Source: Halichoerus grypus (taxonomy: Eukaryota > Chordata > Mammalia > Carnivora > Phocidae). From it: 64,000 bases of DNA. Each line of letters begins with the position of its first letter. The stretch's first letter is position 1. The notes under the pieces are model-generated. The model was not told the DNA's origin. It did not search any database and saw only the letters and a list, made by a program, of their open reading frames with translations. Shown piece after piece: positions 36,301 to 48,300 of this stretch. Where the stretch lies: assembly GCF_964656455.1 (NCBI RefSeq), contig NC_135715.1, positions 83,182,414 to 83,246,413 on the forward strand, in the 5' to 3' direction. Position numbers and translations under genes: made by a program.

Positions 36301-39300
36301 GTGGACATTGCTGCTATAAACATTGGGTGCACATACCCATTCGGATCCCTACATTTGTATCTTTGGGGTAAATACCCAGTAGTGCAATTGCTGGATCGTA
36401 TGGTAGCTCTATTTTCAACTTTTTGAGGAACCTCCATACTGTTTTCCAGAGTGGTAGCACCAGCTTGCATTCCCACCAACAGTGTAGGAGGGTTCCCCTT
36501 TCTCCACATCCCCGCCAACATCTGTCGTTTCCTGACTTGTTAATTTTAGCCATTCTGACTGGTGTGAGGTGGTATCTCATTGAGGTTTTGATTTGGATTT
36601 CCCTGATGCCGAGCGATGTTGAGCACTTTTTCATGTGTCTGTTGGCCATTTGGATGTCTTCTTTGGAAAAATGTCTGTTCATGTCTTCTGCCCATTTCTT
36701 GATTAGATTCTTTGTTCTTTGGGTGTTGAGTTTGATAAGTTCTTTATAGATTTTGGATACTAGCCCTTTATCTGATATGTCATTTGCAAATATCTTCTCC
36801 CATTCTGTTGGTTGTCTTTTGGCTTTGTTGACCGTTTCTTTTGCTGTGCAAAAGCTTTTTATCTTGATGAAGTCCCAATAGTTCATTTTTGCCCTTGCTT
36901 CCCTTGCCTTTGGCGATGTTTCTAGGAAGAAGTTGCTGCGGCTGAGGTCGAAGAGGTTGCTGCCTGTGTTCTCCTTTAGGATTTTGATGGACTCCTGTCT
37001 CACGTTTAGGTCTTTCATCCATTTTGAGTCTAGTTTTGTGTGTGGTGTAAGGAAATGGTCCAGGTTCATTCTTCTGCATGTGGCTGTCCAATTTTCCCAA
37101 CACCATTTGTTGAAGAGACTGTCTTCTTTCCATTGGACATTCCTGCTTTGTCAAAGATTAGTTGACCATATAGTTGAGGGTCTATTTCTGGGCTCTCTAT
37201 TCTGTTCCATTGATCTATGTGTCTGTTTTTGTGCCAGTACCATACTGTCTTGATGATGACAGCTTTGTAATAGAGCTTGAAGTCTGGAATTGTGATGCCA
37301 CCAGCTTTGCTTTTCTTTTTCAACATTCCTCTGGCTATTCGGGGTCTTTTCTGGTTCCATACAAATTTTAGGATTATTTGTTCCATTTCTTTGAAAAAAG
37401 TGGATGGTATTTTGATGGGGATGGTATTGAATGTGTAGATTGCTCTAGGTAGCATTGACATCTTCACAATATTTGTTCTTCCAGTCCATGAGCATGGAAT
37501 GTTTTTCCATTTCTTTGTATCTTCCTCAATTTCTTTTCATGAGTATTTTATAGTTTTCTGAGTACAGATCCTTTGCCTCTTTGGCTAGATTTATTCCTAG
37601 GTATCTTATGGTTTTGGGTGCAATTGTAAATGGAGTCGACTCCTTAATTTCTCTTTTTTCTGTCTTGTTGTTGGTGTTTAGGAATGCCACTGATTTCTGT
37701 GCATTGCTTTTATATCCTGCCACTACTGAATTCCTGTATGAGTTCTAGCAGTTTTGAGGTGGAGTCTTTGGGTTTTCCACATAAAGTATCATATCATCTG
37801 CAAAGAGTGAGAGTTTGACTTCTTCTTTGCTGATTTGGATGCCTTTGATTTCTTTTTGTTGTCTGATGGCTGTGGCTAGGACTTCTAATACTATGTTGAA
37901 TAGCACTGGTGATAGTGGACATCCCTGCCGTATTCCTGACCTTAGGGGGAAAGCTCTCAGTTTTTCCCCATTGAGAATGATATTCGCTGTAGGTTTTTCA
38001 TAGATGGCTTTTATGATCTTGAGGTATGTATCCTCTATCCCTATACTCTGAAGAGTTTTGATCAAGAAAGGATGCTGTACTTTGTCAAATGCTTTTTCTG
38101 CATCTATTGAGAGGATCATATGATTCTTGTTCTGTCTTTTGTTAATGTATTGTATCACGTTGATTGATTTGCGGATGTTGAACCAACCTTGCAGCCCAGG
38201 GATAAATCCCACTTGGTCGTGGTCAGTAATCCTTTTAATGTCCTGTTGGATCCTATTGGCTAGTATTTTGGTGAGAATTTTTGCATCCATGTTCATCAAG
38301 GATATTGGTTTGTAATTCTCCTTTTTGATGGGGTCTTTGTCTGGTTTTGGGATCAAGGTAATGGTGGCCTCATAAAATGAGTTTGGAAGTTTTCCTTCCA
38401 TTTCTATTTTTGGAACAGTTTCAGAAGGATAGGTATTAATTCTTCTTGAAATGTTTGGTAGAATTCCCCTGGGAAGCCATCTGGCCCTGGGCTTTTGTTT
38501 GTTGGGAGATTTTTTTGCCTGCTTCAATTTCCTTAGTGGTTATAGGTCTGTTCAGATTTTCTGTTTCTTCCTGGTTCAGTTTTGGTAGTTGATACATCTC
38601 TAGGAATACATCCATTTCTTCCAGGTTATCTAATTTGCTGGCATATAGTTGATCATAATATGTTCTTATAATTGTTTGTATTTCTTTGGTGTTGGTTGTG
38701 ATCTCTCTCATTCATGATTTTGTTGATTTTGGTCATTTCTCTTTTCTTTTTTATAAGTCTGGCCAGCAGTTTATCAATCTTGCTAATGCTTTCAAAGAAC
38801 CAGCCCCTAGTTTTGTTGATCTGTTCTACTGTTCTTTTAGTTTCTATTTCATTGATTTCTGCTCTGATCTTTATTATTTCTCTTCTCCTGCTGGGTTTAG
38901 GCTTTATTTGCTGTTCTTTCTCCAGCTCCTTTAGGTGTAGGGTTAGGTTGTGTACTTGAGACCTTTCTTGTTTCTTGAGAAAGGCTTGTATTGCTATATA
39001 CTTTCCTCTTGGGACTGCCTTTGCTGCATCCCAAAGATTTTGAATAGTTGTGTTTTCATTTTCATTGGTTTCCATGAATTTTTTTAATTCTTCTTTAATT
39101 TCCTGGTTGACCCATTCATTCTTTAGTGGGATGCTCTTTAGCCTCCATATATTTGAATTCTTTCCGTCTTTCCTCTTGTGATTGAGTTCTAGTTTCAAAG
39201 CATTGTGGTCTGAAAATAGGAAGGTAATGATCCCAATCTTTTGGTACCAGTTGAGACCTGACTTGTGACCTAGGATATGATCTAGTCTGGAGAATATTCC

Positions 39301-42300
39301 ATGGGCACTAGAGAAGAATGTGTATTCCGTTACTTTGGGATGGAATGTTCTGAATATGTCTGTGAAGTCCATTTGGTCCAGTGTGTCATTTAAAGTCTTT
39401 ATTTCCTTGTTGATCTTTTGCTTAGATGATCTGTCCATTTCAGTGAGGGGGGTGTTAAAGTCCCCCACTATTTTGTATTGTTGTCAATGTGTTTCTTTGC
39501 TTTTGTTATTAATTGCCTTATATAATTGGCTGCTCCCATGTTAGGGGCATAGTTATTTACAATTGTTAGCTCTTGTTGGATAGACCCTTTAAGTAGGATA
39601 TAGTGTCCTTCCTCATCTCTTATTGCAGTCTTCGCTTTAAAATCTAATTTGTCTGATGTAAGGATTGCCACCCCAGCTTTCTTTTGGTGTCCATTAGCAT
39701 GGTAAATGGTTTTCCACCCCCTCACTTTCAATCTCGGGGTGTCTTTGGGTCTAAAATGAGTCTCTTGCAGTCAGCATATCAATGGGTCTTGTTTTTTAGT
39801 TCAATCTGATAGCCTGTGTCTTCTGATTGGGGCATTTAGCCCATTTACATTCAGGGTAACTATTGAAAGATATGAATTTAGTGCCATTGTATTGCCTGTA
39901 AGGTGACTGTTACTGTATATTGTCTGTGTTCCTTTCTGGTTTATGTTGCTTTTAGGCTCTCTCTTTGCTTAGAGGACCCCTTTCAAGATTTCTTGTAGGG
40001 CTGGTTTCGTGTTTGCATATTCCTTTAGTTTGTGTTTGTCCTGGAAGCTTTTTATTTCTCCTTCTATTTTCAGTGACATCCTAGCTGGATATAGTATTCT
40101 TGGCTGCATATTTTTCTCATTTAGCGCTCTGAATATATCATGCCAGTCCTTTCTGGCCTGCCAGGTCTCTGTGGATAGGTCTGTTGCCAATCTAATGTTT
40201 CTACCATTGTAGGTTACATATCTCTTCTCCCGAGCTGCTTTCAGGATTTTCTCTTTGTCTCTGAGACTCGTACGTTTTACTATTAGATGTTGGGGTGTTG
40301 ACCTATTTTTATTGATTTTGAGAGGGGTTCTCTGTGCCTCCTGGATTTTGATGCCTGTTTCCTTCCCCAAATTAGGGAAGTTCTCTGCTATAATTTGCTC
40401 CAATATACCTTCTGCCCCTCTCTCTTTCTTCTTCTTCTGGGATCCCAATTATTCTAATGTTGTTTTGTGTTATGGTATTGCTTATCTCTCAAATTCTGCC
40501 CTCGTGATCCAGTAGTTGTTTATCTCTCTTTTTCCCAGCTTCTTTATTTTCCATCATTTAGTCTTCTATCTCACTGATTCTCTCTTCTGCCTCATTTATC
40601 CTAGCAGTTAGCGCCCCCATATTTGATTGCACCTCATTAATAGCCTTTTTGATTTCGACTTGGTTAGATTTTAGTTCTTTTATTTCTCCAGAAAGGGTTT
40701 CTCTAATAACTTCCATGTTTTTTTCAAGCCCAGCTAGTATCTTTAAAGTGATGATTCTGAACTGTAGATCTGACATCGTACTAATGTCTGTTTTGAGTAG
40801 GTCCTTGGCAGTCGGTACTACCTCTTGTTCTTTTTGTTGAGGTGATTTTTTCCATCTTGTCATTTTGTCCAAAGGAAAATAGATGGATGAGAGAACAAAA
40901 TGCTAACAGGGTAACAACGTCCCCAGAAAATATACTCTAAAGATATCAGAAAAGACATGAAGCCGGGGATAAAGAAAGGGAAAGAAAGAAAAAAGAAAAA
41001 GAAAAAAAAAAAAGGAAAAGGAAAAGATAAAAACCAAACAAAAACAGAAGAAAACAAAAAAAAACAGTGTATGATCAGATATGATCAGGCTTGTGCCTAG
41101 ATCAGTGCCACACACTAGATTTTTGGTGTATTTTGGTCTGTTAGAAGAAAGTGCCTCTCAAAATTTTAAAGAAAGAAAAACTTATATATGTACAAAAATA
41201 AGGGTTGATATGATGAAGGGATGGAATATGACTGTAAGGATGAAAATTATAAAAAATTTTATAAAAGGAATTGATAAGAAGTTGTTTGAAAAAAGAAAGG
41301 ATTTTAAAAAAAGAAAGAAAAAAAAGGAGAGAATGTGATCAGGCAGGAGAGTAGAACAAAGCCATACACTAAAGATTTAGGGTATATTTTGATCTGTTAG
41401 AAGAAACTGTATCTCAAAATTTTAAAGAGAGAACAACTTATATATATGCCAAAAATAAGGGTAACTACTATGAAGGGATAGAATATGACTCTAAAAATGA
41501 AAAATAAAAAAAATTTTTTTTAAAAAAAGGATTGATAAGATGTTGGTTGAAAATGGGAAAAAGAAAAATTCAAAAAAAAAAAAAAAGACAGTTAAAAAAA
41601 AATTAACTTTGAAAGACTAAAGAATCATGGTAAAAAAGCCATGGATTCTATGTGCAGTATTCCCCTAGCACTGGAGTTCTGCCGTTCTCATTGATCGGTA
41701 AACTTGGTCTTGGCTGGCTGTTCTCGCTGATCTTCTGGGGGAGGGGCCTGTTGCCGTGGTTCCCAGATGTCTTTGCCGGAGGTGGAATTGCCCCGCTCTT
41801 GTCCGGTCTGGGCTAAGTAATATGCTCGGGTTTGCTCTCAGGAGCTTTTTGTTCCCTGCAAGCTTTCCGTACAGCTTTGGAGGCCAAGAGTGAAAACGGC
41901 GGCCTCCCAGTCTCTGCCCGGGAGGAGCCAAGAACTCGGGACCCCACTCCTCAGTGCACCCCCAGAGAAAAGCAGTCAGTCACTCCCATCTCCCTGGTCT
42001 CTGGCCGCACTCCGTGCTCACCCAGCCTGTGACCGAGCGTTTCTATCTCTGGCACCCGACCTGGTGTGGAGTCTCCAAACCCAGCAGATCCCTGCGGTGC
42101 GCTCCCGTGCCGCTTCTCCCAGGGGAGAAGGGGGAGTCTCCCCAGATCTGCCGCATTGGGTCCCTGCTGGAGGAGCAGTGGCCCGACTGTGCCGCAGATC
42201 ACGGTTTATAAGAACCCCGAGCTGAGAGCCCGCGCCTCGGCTCCATCTCTGCATCCAGCTTCCCTGCTCCGATACCTGGAAGCTCTGCCGCACTCAGGCA

Positions 42301-45300
42301 CCCCCGGTCTTTCTGTGACCCCAAGGGTCCTGAGACCATACTGTCCCGCGAGGGTCCCACCCCCTGCTTAGCCACTGGAGCGATGTCCCTTAGCGGAGCC
42401 CACTTCTAAAAGTTCCGATTTTGTGCTCCGTGGCTCTATCACTTGCCAGAAGTGGCCGACGGAGGCCCCCTCCCCTGCCGTTTATCCTCCCGTATATTGC
42501 CTTGGATTCACTTCTCCGCACATCCTACCTTCCAGAAAGTGGTCGCTTTTCTGTTCAGAGTTGTTGCTATTCTTTTCTTCGAACTCCTGTTGAGTTCGTA
42601 GGTGTTCAGAATGGTTTGATCCCTACCCAGCTGAATTCCTGAGACCAGACGAAATCCGGGTCTCCTACTCCTCCGCCATCTTGCTCCGCCCCCCTGCTGT
42701 TATAATTTTTAAGAATTTGCTGAATAAAAAGGATATATACACATAGAATCCTAAGAGCCTGTAGTTGCTTTGTGACAGCTCTCTTTCATTCTCTCTCTCC
42801 TCTCATAGGCTTACGTTGGCTCAGAGGTCCTGTATGATGAGACAGCTGTGGCTTCTTCCCCACCTCCTTATACAGCCTATGCTGCACCAACCCCCGAGGT
42901 AGGGAGCGAATCTTGGTGTTTTGGAATCCAAGTGAAGGGAAATTGGGGTCTCTGTGCTACTGTCCTTTTTAAAAAATAAAAAAGAACCTTGAGCCACTAT
43001 GAGAGAAATTAGAAACGTACTCAACCCTTTTCTTCTTTAAACTTTTTTTAAAAACAGATTATTGTTTTCTTTCATAAAATTTATAATCTTCATGTTCACG
43101 TTTTGTTTTAAAGATAGACCTGAAAATGATTCATGTTAATGACAGTTGCTTTGGTAATATGATGTTGATGATTTATGGTTTATACTTAATGAATTAATTA
43201 ATAAATGAGAATTCAAATATTTGAATTCTCTTTATAATCAGAAAAAATGTTTCTTTTATTTTGAAAAAACAAAACCTTAAAAAATCACATACCAAATACC
43301 TTGGGGGTATCTCCTAGTTAGAAGTGCCAAGTGGTCAGTGCTACATATAGAAGTCTCTGTTGTGGGAGGTACTTCTGTTTTGTTTTGTTTTTTCAACTTT
43401 TGATTTTGAAATAATTATAGATTTATAGGGAGTTGCAAAAATAATATGTAGAGATCTCATGTACTCTTCACCCAGCTCCCCAGTTGTTACATGTTAGATA
43501 AAATCAAAACCAGGAATTTGAAATTGGCACAATGTTTATGTCTGGTTTTGTGTCATATTATCATATGTGTAGATTTATGTAAGCCCCTCAGTCAAGATAT
43601 AAAACTGTTCACAAAATCTTCCTTCTACATCCTTACATAGTCACATCTTCCTTCCCCTTTCCTAACTCCTGTCAACCACTGATTTGTTCTCTGTCTGTAT
43701 AATTTTATCATTTCCACAATGTTATATAAATTGAGTCATACAGCATGTGATCTTTTTGAGTTTGGTATATTTCACTTAGCACAGTGCCCTTTAGAGCCAT
43801 CCAGATTGTTGCATGTGTACCTCATTAAGTATTGAGGAGCATTTATCTGTTCGGGTTGTTTCAGAGTTCTGACTATTACCAATAAACCCACCGTGAACAG
43901 TCATCATGTACACGTTTTTGTAGAAACATAAGGTTTTATTTCTCTGCGAAAAAATGCTCCAAAATGGAATTACTGGGTCTTTTGTATGGTAAATACATGG
44001 TTAGTTTTTTGAAAAGCTAGCAAACTACTTTCCAGAATGACTCTACCATTTCACTGATGAGTAATCCAGTTTCTCTGCATCCTCCCCAGCATTAAGTGGC
44101 ATCACTGTTTTTTTATTTTAGCTGTTCAACAGGTGTGTAGTGATATTTCATTCTGATCTTAATTTGTGTTTCCCTAATAGGTAGTGATGTTGCCATTTTT
44201 TATGTGCTTATTTGACATCATATATCCTGTTCAGTAAAATGTCCTATGTCTTTTGCTTGTTTTCTAATTATTTTTTTTAACATTGAGTTTTGAAGTTGTC
44301 ATATATATGTTTGAAATAGGAACGCTTTGTCAGATATGTGTTCTGTAGCATGTGTTTTTATTCTCTTAACAATGTCTTTCACAGTTTTAATTTTCATGCA
44401 GTCCAGTTTCTCAGTTTTTATGGTTTGTGCTTTTGTTGTCATGTTTCACACTTCACCAGACCAGGTTTCCTAAGGTTTTCTCCTGTGCTATTTTCTGAAA
44501 GTTTTATAGTCCCAGGGTTTACACTTAAGTGTTTTCCATTGTGAGTTAATTTTTTATAAGGTGTTAGGGTTAAGTTAAGGTTCGTTTTTTGAATATGGAT
44601 GTCTGATTGTTCCACTACAATTTGTTGAAAAGACTTTTAGTCCTTTCTGGAATTGCTTTTGCATCTCTGTTAAAAATCAGTTGGCTGTATTTGTGTGTGT
44701 CTATTTCTCGGTTCTCTGTTCAGTCCCATTGATCTCTGTGTTTTTCTTCCTCTGACACCACACAGACTTGATGAGTGTAGCTGTATAAAAAGTCTTGAGA
44801 TTGGGGGCGCCTAGGTGGCTCAGTTGGTTAAGCGACTGCCTTCGGCTCAGGTCATGATCCTGGAGTCACAGGATCGAGTCCCGCATCGGGCTCCCTGCTC
44901 GGCAGGGAGTCTGCTTCTCCCTCTGACCCTCCTCCCTCTCATGCTCTCTGTCTCTCATTCTCTCTCTCAAATAAATAAATAAAATCTTTAAAAAAAAAAA
45001 AATGTCTTGAGATTGGATAGACTGATCCCCCACTTTATTCTTCCTTCTCAGAATTCCCTTAACTGTTCTCGTTCCATTTCCTTTCCATATGAAGTGTCTA
45101 AATCTACAACAAAGCCTTGATAGATTTTGATAGAAATTGTTTTAAATTTCTGTATCAGGTTTATTGGGGGAGAATTGACATTTTTATTATGTTGAGTTTT
45201 CCGATCAATGAATGGACTGTCTCTCTTAGATGCTCTTTGATTTTTTCACCAGCATTTTATAGTTTCAGTATAAAAATCTTATTCATGTTTTATTAGATTT

Positions 45301-48300
45301 ACTATTATTTCTTTTTTTTTTTGAATCTTTGTCTATGGTATTGTATTTTAAATTTCAATTTCCCCAAGTTTATTGATTTTTGTTTGTTGATCTTGTAGCT
45401 TATGAACTTAACTAAGCTCACTTACTGGTTCTAGAAGTATTTTTTTGTACTTCTCTGGGATATACTACATAGACAACCATGTCATTTACAAATAGGGAGA
45501 GTTTTACTTCTTCCTTTCCAGCCTGTGTGCCACCTATTTCCTTGCCCAGGTTGGAATTTCTAATATTATGTTGAATAGCAGTGGTGAGAGCAGGCATCCT
45601 TGCCTTATTCCTGATTTTAGGGGGAATGCATTCAGTTTTTCTACATTATGTATGATGTTAGCTGTAGGTTTTTGAGGATGTTCTACAATAAACTGAGGAA
45701 GTTCCCTCCATTTCTAGTTGTCTGACAGTTTTTTTTTTTTTTTTTTTAAATCATGAATAGGTGTTGAATTTTGTGAAATACTTTTTCTGCATCAATTGAT
45801 ATGGTCATGTGATTTTTTTTTTTAACCTGCTAATATGATGGATCATACTGATTGATTTTCAAATATTGAACCAGCCTTGCATCCCTGAAATAAACTTCAC
45901 TTAGTTGGGGTGTATAATTCTTTTCATTTATTGCTGAATTCTGTTTGTTAATATTATAAAAATTTTTGCATCTATATTCATGAAGGATGTTGGTCTGTAG
46001 TTTTTTTTTTTTTTTTTTTTTGTACTCTTATTTTGCTATCGGGTAATACTGGCCTTACAGAATGAGTTTTGGGAAGTGTTTCCCTGCTCTTCTTTTTTCT
46101 AGAAGAGATTATATAGAATTGGTGTTAATTCTTTTTTAAATATTTGGTAGAAATCTCCAATAAAACAGTCCGGGCCTGAAGATTTCTTTTTGGGATATTT
46201 TTAATTATAAATTCTATTTTCTTAATAGTTATAGGACTGTTTATTCTCTATTTCCTATTGAGTGGGTTGTAGTAATTTGTACTTTTTGAGGAATTGGTCC
46301 TTTTCATATAAGTTGTCTAATTTATATGTGCAACTCTGTTTTTTATATTTTCTTGCTGGATTAACTGTATTATAATGTAATGTCCCTTTCTGTTTCTGGT
46401 AATTTTTTTCTGTCTGATGTCTGCTCTATCTGATACTGATATAGCCACTTCTGCTTACTTTTTATTGTTTGCATGGTGCCTCTTTCCATCTTTTTTCTTT
46501 CAAGCTGCATATACCATTACATTTGAAGTGAGTTTCTCATAGGCAGCATATAATTGGGTCATCTCTCCCTGTACATCTGACAAACCTTCATCTTGTAGCT
46601 AGTATATTTAGACCATTTACGTTTAATGTATTTTTGATATGTTAGGTTTAAGTATGCCATTTTGATTTTTGTTTTCCTTTAGTTCTGTTTTAATTTCTCT
46701 ATGTTCTTTTACTTAAGCTTTTTGTGAGTTATTTGAACAGATTTTAAAATTTCATTTTTTAAAAAGATTTATTTATTTTAGGGGAAGAGAGAGTGTGTGA
46801 GTGGGGGGAGGGGCAGAGGGAGAGAAAGAATCCAAAGCAGACTCTGCAGAGAGTGGGGCTCGATCTCACGACCCCCGAGATCATGACCCGAGCCCAAACC
46901 AAGAGTTGGACGCTTATTTAACCAACTCAGCCACCCAGTTACCCCAAAAATTGCATTTTGATTTATCTATAATGTTTCTTGAGTGTATCTCTTTGTATTT
47001 CTTTTTTAGTGGTGGTTCTAGTTATTACGTTATTCATAAATACATATTTTTCAAAGTCAAGCATTCACATTTCTTTTATATATGAGGACCATATGTTAGA
47101 AATTTTGCTTCAAAAAAAAAAAAAAGAATTTTGCTTCAGCTGTCAGACTTGTTAGAAAAGTCAAGATGTGAAGAAAAGTTTATTATATTTACATGTATTT
47201 CTGTTCTGACCATATTTTCTTACCTCCTGATATTTCAGGATTCCTTTTTTTATTGTTTACTTTTTGTTTAGTGAACTTCCTTTTGCCATTCTCTTAGGAT
47301 AGATCAGCTGGCAACAGATTCTGTTTTCTTTCATCTGAGAATGTCTTGATTTCTTCTTCATTTCTGGAGGATATTTTCACTAGTGTAGAATTCTGAGTTG
47401 ATATTTCTTTGAACATTTGGCAAGTGTGTGCTGTTTTCTTTGGCCTTTATGGTTTCTGAGGATAAATCTTATCATTTAAATTTTTTCCCCCATGTATTTA
47501 GTGCATTGTTTGTTTCTAGCTGCTTTCTTTGTGCTTAGTTTTGAGAAGTTTGACTATAATGTGTTTTGGTATGGATTTTGGGGGAGGTTTATCTTGTTTA
47601 GTTCAGTTTTTTGAATATGTAGATTTATGGTTCTTGCTAAATTTGGGAAAATTTAGGCCATTATTTCTGAAATGTGTTTTCAGTCCCACCTCCTTTCTCT
47701 TTTGAAACTGATGACATGAATGTTAGATACGTCTCAGATTCTGTTCATTTTCTTTTCATCAGTCTTTTTTCTCTCCAATTTATACTCCTGTTTACTGATT
47801 CTTTTTCTCATCTCTATTCTGTTGTTAAGCTCACTTATTGTATTTTTTATATAATTTTTTTCCTCAAATTTTCATTTTATTTTTTATATCTTGAAAATAT
47901 ATAAATATGTGTATATATCTTTACATTGTTTTTCCTGAGATTTTCTGTTTTTGCGTAGACTTTTTAAAAATGTATTTCAGATGTGTTCATAATTGCTTTT
48001 TGAAATATTTTTATGATAGCTGCTTTAAAAAGCTTCCTAGAGGGGCTCCTGGGTGGCTCAGTCAGTTAAGCGTCTGCCTTCAGCTTGGGTCATGATCCTG
48101 GGGTCCTGGGATTGAGCCCCGCATCGGGCTCCTTGCTTATTGGGGAGCCTACTTCTCCCTCTGCACCTCCCCCCGGCTTGTGCTTCCTCTTTCGTGCTCT
48201 CTGTCTCACTCTCAGATAAGAGAAAATCTTTAAAAATCTCTTTTGTTGTTTTATTCATTTTGAGATCTTCCTGATACTTGATAGGACAAATGATTTTTTA

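Noticed and set aside
36314..37069. A 251-codon open frame on the minus strand as a host gene
   Set aside because: It is the C-terminal part of L1 ORF2 in the antisense L1; same for 37745-38527 (RT, with FADD) and 38653-39468 (endonuclease part).
41640..42694. CpG-containing block as the PLEKHB2 promoter
   Set aside because: It is the L1 5'UTR, matched by the copies at 3430-4490 and 14870-15787, and lies downstream of the start codon exon.
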